A DNA stretch of 55,404 nucleotides, taken from NCBI RefSeq assembly GCF_016862955.1, contig NZ_BONY01000061.1, positions 1-55,404 on the forward strand. The letters are read 5' to 3'. This DNA comes from Rhizocola hellebori. GTDB taxonomy: Bacteria > Actinomycetota > Actinomycetes > Mycobacteriales > Micromonosporaceae. The position numbers were made by a program, and so were the translations under genes. The number at the start of each line of letters is the position of its first letter. Positions within the stretch are counted from its first letter, which is position 1. Shown here piece after piece: positions 1 to 10,274 of this stretch. Below the pieces are notes generated by a model. It was not told the origin of the DNA. It ran no database searches and saw only the letters and a program-made list of their open reading frames with translations.

Positions 1-135
1 CCGGTCCGGGCGATGGCCGTGGCAGCCGTTCGGGCACTTGTCGATGAAATCAAGGGGCATCCCGCGCCCCATTCGGAGTACATCTTCCGCCCCGAGCTCG
101 TGGTGCGGGGAAGCACAGCGGCGGCACCGCGATGA
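1..135 (+). CDS. LacI-family transcriptional regulator, C-terminal end (partial)
   Basis: The window opens inside a coding region that stays open for 44 codons and stops at TGA 133-135. Its end, containing FRPELVVRGST, matches the typical C-terminus of LacI/GalR sugar regulators, which place PELVVR(G/R)ST after the ligand-binding domain. The helix-turn-helix and most of the sensor domain lie outside the window. The next gene is an alpha-glucosidase on the same strand and the spacer carries repeated CTTGCAGG motifs, so this is probably the local regulator of maltose or maltodextrin use. The family call is fairly firm for so short a piece; the ligand is inferred from the neighbour. Confidence 0.7.
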   Translation, partial: PVRAMAVAAVRALVDEIKGHPAPHSEYIFRPELVVRGSTAAAPR

Positions 136-161
136 AAGTTTCTGAAAACTCCTGCTTGACC

Positions 162-178
162 CTTGCAGGCCTTGCAGG
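162..178. promoter_or_regulatory. Direct-repeat operator (CTTGCAGG x2), likely LacI/MalR-type
   Basis: Two exact copies of CTTGCAGG start at 162 and 171, a 9-bp period. They lie between the regulator stop codon (135) and the preferred alpha-glucosidase start (192). CTTGCAG repeats are associated with MalR-type regulators of maltose genes in Streptomyces (general knowledge). The site also argues that the true start codon lies downstream of it, at GTG 192, and not at ATG 132. Confidence 0.5.
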
Positions 179-191
179 GCATCCTTCACCA

Positions 192-1661
192 GTGAGCGAC
201 AACTGGTGGCGTGATGCCGTGGTGTACCAGATCTATCCGCGTAGCTTCGCCGACGGAAACGGCGACGGCACAGGCGATCTGATCGGAGCGCGGCAAAAGC
301 TGCCCTATCTGGCCGAGCTGGGCGTGGATGCGATCTGGCTGAGCCCCTTCTACACCTCACCGCTGGCCGACGGCGGCTACGACGTGTCCGACTACCGCGA
401 CGTCGATCCGCGCTTCGGAACGCTGGGAGATTTCGACGCGCTCGTTGAGCAGGCCCACGCGCTCGGCATCAGGGTGATCGTCGACATCGTGCCCAACCAC
501 TCCTCCAGCGCCCACCCCTGGTTCCAAGAAGCGCTAGCCGGCAAGAACCGCGATCGGTACATCTTCCGTGACGCGCCCAACGACTGGGAGTCGATCTTCG
601 GCGGCCCGGCCTGGACCCAGGTCAGCGACGGGCAGTGGTACCTGCACCTGTTCGACCCCGAACAGCCCGACCTCAACTGGGAAAACCCCGAAGTGCGGGC
701 CGAATTCGTTGACATAATCCGGTTCTGGCTCGACCGCGGCGTCGACGGCTTCCGCATCGACGTGGCTCACGGCATGATCAAGGCTGACGGCCTGCCCGAT
801 GTCGGAGCCCGCGACGGCCGCCAGGTCGAGCTGCTCGGCCACGAACCGCTGCCCTACTTCGACCAGGACGGTGTGCACGAGATCTATCGCGAGTGGCGCC
901 CGATCCTCGACTCCTACGGCGCCATAGGCGTGGCCGAGGCATGGGTGGAGTCGCCGCAGCGGCTGGCTCGCTACATCGGCAGCGACGAGCTGCACCAGGC
1001 CTTCAACTTCGACTTCATGATGGCCGAGTTCGACGCCAAGTCGTTCCGCGGCATCATAGACAAGTCCCTGGCCGAGGCCGATCTGGTTGGCGCGCCTACC
1101 ACCTGGGTCTTGTCCAATCACGACAGATACCGGCACGTGACCCGCTACGACTCACTGGCCAAGGCGAAGGCGGGAACCTTGCTGATGCTGGCGCTACCCG
1201 GTTCCGCCTACCTGTACAACGGCGAAGAGCTCGGCCTCGACGAGGTGCTGGACCTGCCGGACGAGCTTCGCGAAGACCCAGCCTTCAAACGCACAGGCGA
1301 GAGCCGCGATGGTTGCCGCGTGCCGATTCCTTGGGGCACAGGCGATCTGGCCTGGACTAACCCGTGGCTACCACAGCCCGAGCGGTGGAACGCGCTCACC
1401 GCGCAGGCACAGGAGAACGATCCCGCCTCCACGCTCAACTTCTACCGCGCCGCGCTGAAACTGCGCCGCGGCTTCAACGGCCCGCTGCACTGGCTCAACG
1501 CACCGGACGGGGTCCTCGCCTTCAAACGCGGCGACCGCACCGTCGTGGTCAACATAAGCGAGCAGGACTACCCGCTAACCGGCGAGATCCTCCTCGCCAG
1601 CGGCCCCCTCTCCACCGACGGCTCGCTACCCCCCAACACCGCCGCCTGGACCAAGCCCTAA
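192..1661 (+). CDS. GH13 alpha-glucosidase (alpha-amylase family)
   Basis: Predicted to hydrolyse alpha-glucosidic bonds of maltose-like oligosaccharides in the cytoplasm. All four GH13 motifs are present, numbered from GTG 192 (489 residues): DIVPNHS at 98-104, GFRID with the nucleophile Asp at 190, VAEAW with the acid/base Glu at 249, and LSNHD ending with the transition-state Asp at 311. The N-terminus WWRDAVVYQIYPRSF is the standard start of oligo-alpha-glucosidases and no signal peptide is seen. An upstream ATG at 132 overlaps the regulator stop as ATGA and would add 20 residues, but that stretch contains the operator repeats. Control by the adjacent LacI-family protein is likely. Exact specificity (alpha-1,4, alpha-1,6 or trehalose-like) cannot be read. 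Confidence 0.9.
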   Translation: MSDNWWRDAVVYQIYPRSFADGNGDGTGDLIGARQKLPYLAELGVDAIWLSPFYTSPLADGGYDVSDYRDVDPRFGTLGDFDALVEQAHALGIRVIVDIVPNHSSSAHPWFQEALAGKNRDRYIFRDAPNDWESIFGGPAWTQVSDGQWYLHLFDPEQPDLNWENPEVRAEFVDIIRFWLDRGVDGFRIDVAHGMIKADGLPDVGARDGRQVELLGHEPLPYFDQDGVHEIYREWRPILDSYGAIGVAEAWVESPQRLARYIGSDELHQAFNFDFMMAEFDAKSFRGIIDKSLAEADLVGAPTTWVLSNHDRYRHVTRYDSLAKAKAGTLLMLALPGSAYLYNGEELGLDEVLDLPDELREDPAFKRTGESRDGCRVPIPWGTGDLAWTNPWLPQPERWNALTAQAQENDPASTLNFYRAALKLRRGFNGPLHWLNAPDGVLAFKRGDRTVVVNISEQDYPLTGEILLASGPLSTDGSLPPNTAAWTKP

Positions 1662-1689
1662 ACCCCTGGCTCCGGCACACCACCCGCGC

Positions 1690-2400
1690 CGCCTGCATCT
1701 CTGCATCACCCATCTAACCCAGAGATGCAGGCCCCGCCACCGACAGCCCCGGCCGCGTTACCACCTGCATCTCTGCATCGCCCCACTAACGCAGAGACGG
1801 AGGCGTGGGAAGGCATCCTCACTCACCCACAGCTTTGGCACCACCTACATCTCTGCATCACCCAACCAACGCAGAGATGTAGGTCCCACGCGAAGACACA
1901 TCACTCACCCACAGCCTCACGACCACCTCTGCATCACCCCACTAACGCAGAGACACCGGCGTCGGGAAGACACCCGGCCGACCCATAGCCTCGCCACCAC
2001 CTACACCTCTGCATCACACCGCTAACACAGAGATGTAGGTCCCACGAGGACCCCCCACCCTCAGCGCCACTACCCACACCTCTGCACCAGCCAGCCAACC
2101 CAGAGACGCTGGCGTCGAGAAGGCACCCGCTTATCCATAGCTTCGCCGCCACCTATATCTCTGCATCATCCCGCTAGCACAGAGATGTAGGCCCCGCGAG
2201 GACGCCCCGCCTACCCCCAGCTTCGCCACCACCTACACCTCTGCATCAGCCAGTCAACGCAGAGGTGCAGGCCTCGCGAAGACACCCATCCACAGCCTCG
2301 CCGACGCTGGCACCTTTGCGTTGTGCAGCTGGCGCAGGGATGCAGGCGTTGGGAAGGCACCCCACACAGAAAGCTTCACCATTCGCCTGCATCTCTGCAT
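1690..2400. repeat. Tandem array of about ten hairpin-bearing units (72-80 bp period)
   Basis: There is no convincing gene here. Ten copies of a unit repeat in the same direction. Each carries an inverted repeat of about 11 bp per arm around a 14-16 base loop that often reads CATCACCC..CTAAC. Left arms begin near 1693, 1765, 1845, 1921, 2001, 2074, 2153, 2233, about 2313 and 2387. Unit 1 pairs CTGCATCTCTG with CAGAGATGCAG; unit 3 pairs CTACATCTCTG with CAGAGATGTAG, a compensatory change. Units 5, 7 and 8 differ from perfect pairing at one position that would be G-U on one strand. Units 2, 4, 6 and 9 are degraded and unit 10 keeps only the left arm. Inter-hairpin segments are also related (GAAGRCACC...CCCACAGC.TCGCCACCACC), which is unlike a CRISPR array. 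Confidence 0.85.
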
Positions 2401-2429
2401 TAGAAAGGCGACTCGGAGAGGGCGGGAGG

Positions 2430-2451
2430 TTGTCCACAGGGGATATCCACA
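2430..2451 (+). promoter_or_regulatory. Two DnaA-box-like 9-mers after the repeat array
   Basis: TTGTCCACA (2430-2438) matches the actinobacterial DnaA box consensus and ATATCCACA (2443-2451) differs from TTATCCACA by one base. They lie in the same orientation 13 bp apart, 40 bp before the HTH gene at 2491. They may bind DnaA for titration or for control of the following gene. Matching to a 9-mer alone is weak evidence. Confidence 0.4.
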
Positions 2452-2490
2452 GGGCTGTCGCTGGGAGATCGGGGGCGTGAGACTTCGGCT

Positions 2491-2883
2491 ATGGATCTGC
2501 CTGATCTGACTGAGCGCCTTGGCGACTACGTGCGGATTCTTCGGCGGCGGGCTGATGCGAGTCAGCGTGAGATGGCCGTTCTCGCTGGGATTAGCACTGC
2601 GACCATCAGCGGCTTGGAGTCCGCGAGGATCACGGATGTGCGTCTGCGGACTTTCGCACGGCTGGCGGGGGCTGGGGGATGCAGGATCGTTCTGATCGAC
2701 CATGATGGCGGATTTGTGGAGCCCTATCCGGGAGTTGTTCCGTTGCTCGATGCGGGCGACCGGCGGCTTCCGGCGCACCTGGATCCGCGTAAGTGGATTG
2801 AACCATCCCATTGGACGCCGCCCCACGGGCCGCTGACCTTTGATCGCGATAGAGCTGAGCGGGACAGGCGGCGGGCGGAATGA
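2491..2883 (+). CDS. Xre-family helix-turn-helix protein
   Basis: A 130-residue protein. Residues about 8-65 form a Cro/CI-type helix-turn-helix, with Q..MA.LAGISTATISGLE as the recognition segment. The rest has no domain I recognise and ends in a charged tail (RDRAERDRRRAE). It should bind DNA as a transcription factor; its target is unknown. It directly follows the hairpin array and the DnaA-box-like motifs, so either could be its own control region. The Shine-Dalgarno sequence is weak (GGGGG about 15 bases upstream). Its stop codon is followed within a few bases by the SD of the membrane protein gene, so the two are probably co-transcribed. Confidence 0.75.
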   Translation: MDLPDLTERLGDYVRILRRRADASQREMAVLAGISTATISGLESARITDVRLRTFARLAGAGGCRIVLIDHDGGFVEPYPGVVPLLDAGDRRLPAHLDPRKWIEPSHWTPPHGPLTFDRDRAERDRRRAE

Positions 2884-2893
2884 TGGAGGTGTG

Positions 2894-3835
2894 GTGATTC
2901 AGCGCTTCCAGACCATGACGGAGCGTATCTCCACGCGATATCACCGGGTGGTGAATTGGGGACGGAAGCGCTCGCCGCTCTTCGATCATTTTTGGCGTGC
3001 CAAGGAGCGCTACGGCGAGGTGCTCGGCGGGCGGTTGTCGGCGGCGATCGCCTATTACGGCTTCTTCGCGGTGTTCGCGCTGGCCATGGTGGTCTACTCG
3101 GTGCTGATCAATATCGTGTCGGCCAACCCCGAGACGGTCAGCGACGTCGACGCGTTCCTGCAGCGGTATTTCACGACCATCAACGTCGACGCGCTGAAGG
3201 CTAACTCGGCCTCGCTGACCACCATCGGTACCATCAGCTTGATCTTCGCTGGGATCGGCTGGGTGGATGCTTGGCGTTCCTCGCTGCGGGCGGTATGGCG
3301 GCTTGACCAGCATCCGGGCAACTTTTTGGTGTTGCGGCTGGTCGATCTCGGTACCCTCATCGTCTTCGGTTTGATGATGGCGATCTCGCTGGGCGTCTCC
3401 AACGGCCTGGAGCGCCTCTTCGAGTGGATCTCGGGAGGGGCCGATCAGACGTTCTGGTTCGGGGCGGGCGTGCTCGCGCTCGCCTTCGCGATCAACCTGG
3501 TGATCGCCTTCGGGCTGATGACGGTGCTGCCCCGGATGCACCTGTCGGTCCGGCGGCTGCTGCCATCGGTGATCGGCATCGCGATCGGGTTGACCCTGCT
3601 CAACTGGCTCGGACGGTTCCTCATCACCCGGACCGAGCGCAACCCCGCCTACGCCATCGTGGCCACCTCGGTGGGTCTGCTGGTCTACCTCTATATCTTC
3701 AACCAGATCGTGATCTGGGCGGCGGCGTGGGCTGCCACTTCGTCCAACGGCCGAGTTTTCGATCTTGCGTGGGGCCGGCCCCGGGAACACGACACGGTGG
3801 ACCTAGACGAGCCCAGCGGCAATCAACCGCAATGA
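2894..3835 (+). CDS. YihY/BrkB-family integral membrane protein
   Basis: About 313 residues with roughly six hydrophobic segments and the family hallmark AAIAYYGFFAVFALAMVVYS near the N-terminus. YihY/BrkB/YhjD proteins are inner-membrane proteins of poorly known function; some were once called RNase BN in error. GTG 2894 is preferred because GGAGG sits at 2885-2889, though the spacing is short; GTG 2891 and ATG 2915 are alternatives, and the frame is open back to 2840, inside the HTH gene. The C-terminal tail is hydrophilic and acidic. The acidic-protein gene follows after 7 bp, suggesting an operon. The family is clear, the molecular role is not. Confidence 0.85.
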   Translation: MIQRFQTMTERISTRYHRVVNWGRKRSPLFDHFWRAKERYGEVLGGRLSAAIAYYGFFAVFALAMVVYSVLINIVSANPETVSDVDAFLQRYFTTINVDALKANSASLTTIGTISLIFAGIGWVDAWRSSLRAVWRLDQHPGNFLVLRLVDLGTLIVFGLMMAISLGVSNGLERLFEWISGGADQTFWFGAGVLALAFAINLVIAFGLMTVLPRMHLSVRRLLPSVIGIAIGLTLLNWLGRFLITRTERNPAYAIVATSVGLLVYLYIFNQIVIWAAAWAATSSNGRVFDLAWGRPREHDTVDLDEPSGNQPQ

Positions 3836-3842
3836 TGTTCCG

Positions 3843-4259
3843 ATGGGAACAGTTGTGACATTGGACCTTCCGGACGACGCGCCACAGCACGACCTTCCGT
3901 GGATCATCACCATCGGCTCGCTCGACGAGGGCGAGGACTGGGAGGCGGTGTTCGGGCCGTACGAATACGCGCACGCCAACGCGCTCGCCGAGCACGCGGT
4001 GGCCGACGACAACCTGCTCGCGGTGGTGGAGCCTCTGCTCCCGGCCACGACGCTGGGCGAGATCCGCGACGATATCGCCCGTGCTCGGCAGGAGGCGCTG
4101 GAGTCCGTGGCCGAGGAGGACGACGACGTGTTGGACTCCGACTTCGACTTCGACGACGACTATGAAGACGACCACGACCACGAACCGGCCTCGGAGCCCA
4201 CGCCGGAGGAGATCCGCGCCGGGTTCGCGAGGCTTTCCGCCCGGCTGACTCAGCCCTGA
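3843..4259 (+). CDS. Acidic protein of unknown function
   Basis: A 138-residue protein with no membrane segment. The first 85 residues look folded (PWIITIGSLDEGEDWEAVFG...). Residues about 92-122 are almost pure Asp/Glu with a few His, and the last 20 return to an amphipathic helix. I do not recognise a domain. It follows the YihY gene by 7 bp and its last 10 bp overlap the convergent 2'-5' RNA ligase-like gene. The acidic stretch could bind basic partners or divalent metals, but nothing shows this directly. The reading frame, third-base GC and ATG start all support a real gene. Confidence 0.7.
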   Translation: MGTVVTLDLPDDAPQHDLPWIITIGSLDEGEDWEAVFGPYEYAHANALAEHAVADDNLLAVVEPLLPATTLGEIRDDIARARQEALESVAEEDDDVLDSDFDFDDDYEDDHDHEPASEPTPEEIRAGFARLSARLTQP

Positions 4260-4774
4260 CCGAGCTTGTACGAGCGTATTGGCCGCCACCTGCCGTCACC
4301 GCTGTGCTCATAGCGGGTGAAGTGATCCACCTCGAAGGTCGCCGAGTAATCGGCCAGCCGCTGGAAGATATCGTCCATCGCTGGCGCGGGGACGTCGTGG
4401 GCCACGGTGACGTGCGGATGGTACGGATGGACCAGCTCGCGGCGCAGTGGCCCGAACCGCACCGCCTCGGCCAGCTGCTCGCACTCCACGATGCCGGAGG
4501 CGAGCGCGACGAAGACCACCTGGCTCACCGGGCGAAACGTGCCGGTGCCGCGCAGCTGGATCGGGAACGGATCTCGGCCGGTGGCGGCCGCCTCCAGCAG
4601 ATCATCGATCTCTTCGTCCAGCTTGGAGGAGATGGGCAGCGCGGTGGGGCCGAGCAGCGTGACGTGCGCCGGCACCAGCGGCGCCATCGGATCGCCGGTC
4701 GACGCACGATGGGCGTCAAGCTCGGCGCCCCACGGTTGGGGGACGCCTATCGCGACGCCAATCGTGCGTTCCAT
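4250..4774 (-). CDS. 2'-5' RNA ligase / cyclic phosphodiesterase-fold protein
   Basis: A 174-residue protein of the 2H phosphoesterase superfamily. Two HxT motifs are visible: HVTLLGP near residue 38 and HVTVAHD near residue 122. They are spaced as in proteins with a pseudo-symmetric active site that open or close 2',3'-cyclic or 2',5' phosphodiesters. The natural substrate of such bacterial proteins is usually unknown. It lies 9 bp downstream of trpS on the same strand, so it is likely the second gene of a trpS operon. Its end overlaps the convergent acidic-protein gene by 10 bp. The fold is a confident call; the reaction is not. Confidence 0.85.
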   Translation of the reverse strand: MERTIGVAIGVPQPWGAELDAHRASTGDPMAPLVPAHVTLLGPTALPISSKLDEEIDDLLEAAATGRDPFPIQLRGTGTFRPVSQVVFVALASGIVECEQLAEAVRFGPLRRELVHPYHPHVTVAHDVPAPAMDDIFQRLADYSATFEVDHFTRYEHSGDGRWRPIRSYKLGQG

Positions 4775-4783
4775 CTAGCACCC

Positions 4784-7243
<2,460 letters not shown>

Positions 7244-8382
7244 CACCGCCACACAGAGCAGCAGCTCGGCCGCGATCCGCACGAAGACCACGGCCGCGTA
7301 AAGCCGGTCCGGGATCGCCATGAGCAGGTGCTTCCACACCGCCCACCAGTAGGCGGTCTCGGCGAGCTGCCAGGCCGCGATCACCGGCAGCGACGCGCCC
7401 GCGACCACGGCCAGCGGCAGCAACCACAGCACGTATTGCGGCGAGTAAACCTTGTTCGTGATGAGGAACGCCGCAATCGTCAGCAGGACAAGGACTTCGA
7501 GCCGACGCGGCGCGAAGAACCCGATGCCGGCCAGGGATAGTCCAAACAGGACGATCGACACGGCGTTCAGCGCGGCCGGCGTCGCTGAGCCGATCAGGCC
7601 GAGCGCGTAGAACACCGAGCCGAAGTCGGCCTCGCGCTGCGAATTCAGCTCCCAGAACACCGCCCACCCGTGGGGAAAGAGCACCATCACCGGCAGGTTG
7701 ACCGCCACCCAGGCACCCGCCGCGGCCGCGGCGGCCTGGAGGAACGGCCGCCAGCGGCGGGTGGAGAAGGTCAACACCAGCAGGGCGAACAACAGCAGGG
7801 CCGGATAGAGCTTGGTCGCCGTCCCGAGCCCGATGGCGAGCCCGGCCAGGTGCGGGCGGTGCCGAGCCCAGGCCAGCATGGCGAGGCTGACGAACATGAC
7901 CGGCACCATGTCCCAGTTGATGGTGCCGGTCAGCGCGAGCACCAGCGAGGCGGCCACCAGCAGCCCGGCCCAGCCGCCTCGGCCCAGGACCTCGCCCGGC
8001 CGCCCGCCGACACCGCGGAGCCGCCAAGGGAGAGCCCCATGGCCGTCGACAAGGGCGATGGTCGCCCAGACGGTGACCAGGGTGCAGGCGAGCAACACCA
8101 GCAGATTGAGCAGGAAGTAGGACTGGGCCGAGGAGGCCAGCCGGGCGGTGAGGTCGGCGAGATAGCCGAGGATGACCGGGTACTCGAACGAACGCTCGGT
8201 GGCATAGGGAAAGTGGCCCTCGGCCAGGCCGCGATCGGCATAGAGCACAGGAAGATCGCTGTAGCAGAGCTTGCCGAAGATCAACGCTCGGTTATAGGGC
8301 CAGCCTGCCGAATGGCACGGCCACTTCTGCCACAGCCCCGCGGCGAAGGTCACCGGCACGACGGCGTAGGGAAGCCACCGTC

Positions 8383-9258
8383 TCATGCGGTTTCGATCAG
8401 CGGGGTGATCCTCACCCCGGCCACCCGTCGCCCCTCCAGCTTGACCACCTCCAGAAGGTAGGCCTCCAGCACGACGGTGTCGCCGAGCACCGGCAGGCGG
8501 CCCAGCACGCTCATGATGAAGCCGCCGACCGTCTCGTAGGGACCGTCGGGCAGCTCGACGCCGGTGCGCTCGGCGAAGTCGGAAAGGTTGAGCCGACCGT
8601 CCACTTCGGAGGTTTCGCTCTGGGTGGCGTGGGTGGGGGTCTCGTCGTACTCGTCGTGGATCTCGCCGACCAGCTCCTCGATCAGATCCTCGAGGGTCAC
8701 GATGCCCGCTGTCCCGCCGTATTCGTCCACCACCACGGCAAGGGTGTGCCGCTCGCGGCGCATCTCGCTGAGCGCGGCGAGCACCCGCTTGCTCCCGGGC
8801 AGGCGCTTGACATCGCGGACGAGGTCGGCCACGGGGTTGTCCGGGAACGGGTTCCACAGCAGGTCGCGGAGGTGGACGAAGCCCACGATGTCGTCGTCGC
8901 TGCCGTCGGCGACGGGAAAGCGGGTGTGCCCGGCGTCCTTGGCGACCACCACGGCGTCCTTGATGCGCATGGAGAGCTTGAGGAAGGAGACCTCGGTGCG
9001 CGGCACCATCACCTCGCGCAGCGAAGCCCGGGAGCGGGCCAGTGCCTTACCGATGACAAGCCGCTCCTCCGGATCGAGCTTGATATTGGCGGCCACCAAT
9101 TTACCCAGCTCATCGTCGGAGATCTGCTCTCGGCCCGCGGTCGATTCAGCTCCGAGCACCCGTGTTGTCCACCTGGTCAGCCCATCGGCGGCTCGCACGA
9201 TCGATCGCGCAATCCGCTGTTTAGGTAAAGCCACTATCGAATAATAGGGCGTTCGCAA
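8383..9258 (-). CDS. corC: CorC/HlyC-type CBS-domain protein
   Basis: A 291-residue soluble protein with a CBS-domain pair at about 75-205 (VMVPRTEVSFLKL, GGTAGIVTLEDLIEELVGEI) followed by a CorC_HlyC domain at about 215-285. Proteins of this shape are linked to magnesium/cobalt efflux or ion homeostasis. The membrane DUF21/CNNM domain often fused in front is absent. There is no room for it, because the divergent galE region starts just upstream, so this is the short CorC form, similar in length to E. coli CorC. It is the first gene of a two-gene unit with the GT87-like protein (4-bp overlap). Start choice is uncertain by a few residues. Confidence 0.85.
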   Translation of the reverse strand: MRTPYYSIVALPKQRIARSIVRAADGLTRWTTRVLGAESTAGREQISDDELGKLVAANIKLDPEERLVIGKALARSRASLREVMVPRTEVSFLKLSMRIKDAVVVAKDAGHTRFPVADGSDDDIVGFVHLRDLLWNPFPDNPVADLVRDVKRLPGSKRVLAALSEMRRERHTLAVVVDEYGGTAGIVTLEDLIEELVGEIHDEYDETPTHATQSETSEVDGRLNLSDFAERTGVELPDGPYETVGGFIMSVLGRLPVLGDTVVLEAYLLEVVKLEGRRVAGVRITPLIETA

Positions 9259-9266
9259 TTGTTGGT

Positions 9267-9295
9267 TTGTGTCCAGTTATGGGGAAAGCTAAGCT
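9267..9295 (+). promoter_or_regulatory. Candidate galE promoter giving a leaderless transcript
   Basis: TTGTGT (9267-9272) and TAAGCT (9290-9295) are separated by 17 bp and resemble -35 and -10 hexamers. Initiation 7-8 bases downstream would fall on or next to ATG 9303, so galE may be translated without a leader, which is common in actinobacteria. No Shine-Dalgarno sequence at normal spacing is seen. This is a pattern match only. Confidence 0.35.
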
Positions 9296-9302
9296 CACAC
9301 CC

Positions 9303-10274
9303 ATGAAGCTTCTGGTGACCGGTGGCGCCGGTTACGTCGGCAGTGTAGTAACCCGGCTTCTGCTCGATGCCGGCCACCAAGTGGTGGTGCTCGACGACCT
9401 CTCCCGCAACGACTCCGCGCAGGTGCCCGCCGGGGCCGATTTCGTCCAGGCCCGGGTGCATGATGCGGGGCGGGTGCTGACGCGGGAGGCCGGCTTCGAC
9501 GCGGTGTTCCACTTCGCCGGGCTCATCGCCGCAGGCGAATCCATGGCTCACCCGGAATGGCACTGGGACAACAACACCACGGGCTCGCTGGCTCTCCTCG
9601 ACGCGATGCGGGCGGCTGGGGTACCCAGAATAATCTTCTCCTCAACGGCAGCGACCTATGGCGATCCGTCCGAGCTGCCGCTCACCGAGACCGCGATCAC
9701 CAAGCCGGTCAACACCTATGGGGCCACCAAGCTGGCGGTCGACATGGCGATCACCTCAGAAGCACACGCGCACGAGCTGGCCGCGATCAGCTTGCGCTAC
9801 TTCAACGTGGCTGGCGCTCTGATCCACCCCGACGGCACCATGCTCGGCGAGCGCCACGATCCGGAGACCCACCTCATCCCGATCGCCCTCGAAGTCGCCG
9901 CCGGCAAGCGCGAGAAGCTGCAGCTGTTCGGTGACGACTACCCGACCCCCGACGGGACCTGCGTGCGCGACTACATCCACGTCGCCGATCTAGCCCAGGC
10001 CCACCTGCTCGCGCTTGGCGCGCTGACCAAGAGCGAGCACCGCATCTACAACCTGGGCAACGGCACCGGCTTCTCCAACCGCCAGGTGGTCGACGCGGTG
10101 CGCGAGGTGACCGGGCACGCCATTCCGGTCGAGATCGCGCCACGCAGGCCCGGCGATCCCGCCTCGCTTTACGCATCTTCGGAAAAGGCGCGCCGCGAGC
10201 TGAGCTGGGTTCCGGCCCGGCCGCAGCTGCGCGACATCGTCTCGGACGCATGGGAGTTCTACCGCCATGGCTGA
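9303..10274 (+). CDS. galE: UDP-glucose 4-epimerase
   Basis: Interconverts UDP-glucose and UDP-galactose. The 323-residue product begins MKLLVTGGAGYVGS, the NAD-binding Rossmann motif. It has the extended-SDR catalytic pair in SSTAATYGD and NTYGATK (Y-x3-K), and the family segment LRYFNVAGA. The ATG at 9303 gives the canonical N-terminus; an in-frame ATG at 9279 would lie within the putative promoter. The product is somewhat shorter than the 338-residue E. coli enzyme but complete. It overlaps galK by 8 bp, giving a Leloir-pathway operon without galT in the window. UDP-galactose would feed cell-wall glycans or galactose use. Confidence 0.93.
   Translation: MKLLVTGGAGYVGSVVTRLLLDAGHQVVVLDDLSRNDSAQVPAGADFVQARVHDAGRVLTREAGFDAVFHFAGLIAAGESMAHPEWHWDNNTTGSLALLDAMRAAGVPRIIFSSTAATYGDPSELPLTETAITKPVNTYGATKLAVDMAITSEAHAHELAAISLRYFNVAGALIHPDGTMLGERHDPETHLIPIALEVAAGKREKLQLFGDDYPTPDGTCVRDYIHVADLAQAHLLALGALTKSEHRIYNLGNGTGFSNRQVVDAVREVTGHAIPVEIAPRRPGDPASLYASSEKARRELSWVPARPQLRDIVSDAWEFYRHG

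Noticed and set aside
1690-2400. CRISPR array
   Set aside because: The units have inverted repeats and regular spacing, but the segments between them are also repeated and related, not unique. No cas genes are present (the Cas4-like nuclease at 50040-50894 is a RecB-type gene far away).
1690-2400. Integron attC array
   Set aside because: The repeats show no gene cassettes, no integrase gene and no paired core sites of the expected form; the hairpins are too short and too uniform.
1725-2480. Short coding frames inside the repeat array on both strands
   Set aside because: They arise from the low-complexity repeated sequence (His/Pro/Ser-rich), start and stop at repeat boundaries and have no family similarity or SD.
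2630-3790. 386-codon antisense frame over the YihY gene
   Set aside because: The frame mirrors a real gene in a GC-rich genome; its product is low-complexity His/Gln/Asp/Arg-rich, and the plus-strand gene has clear family motifs.
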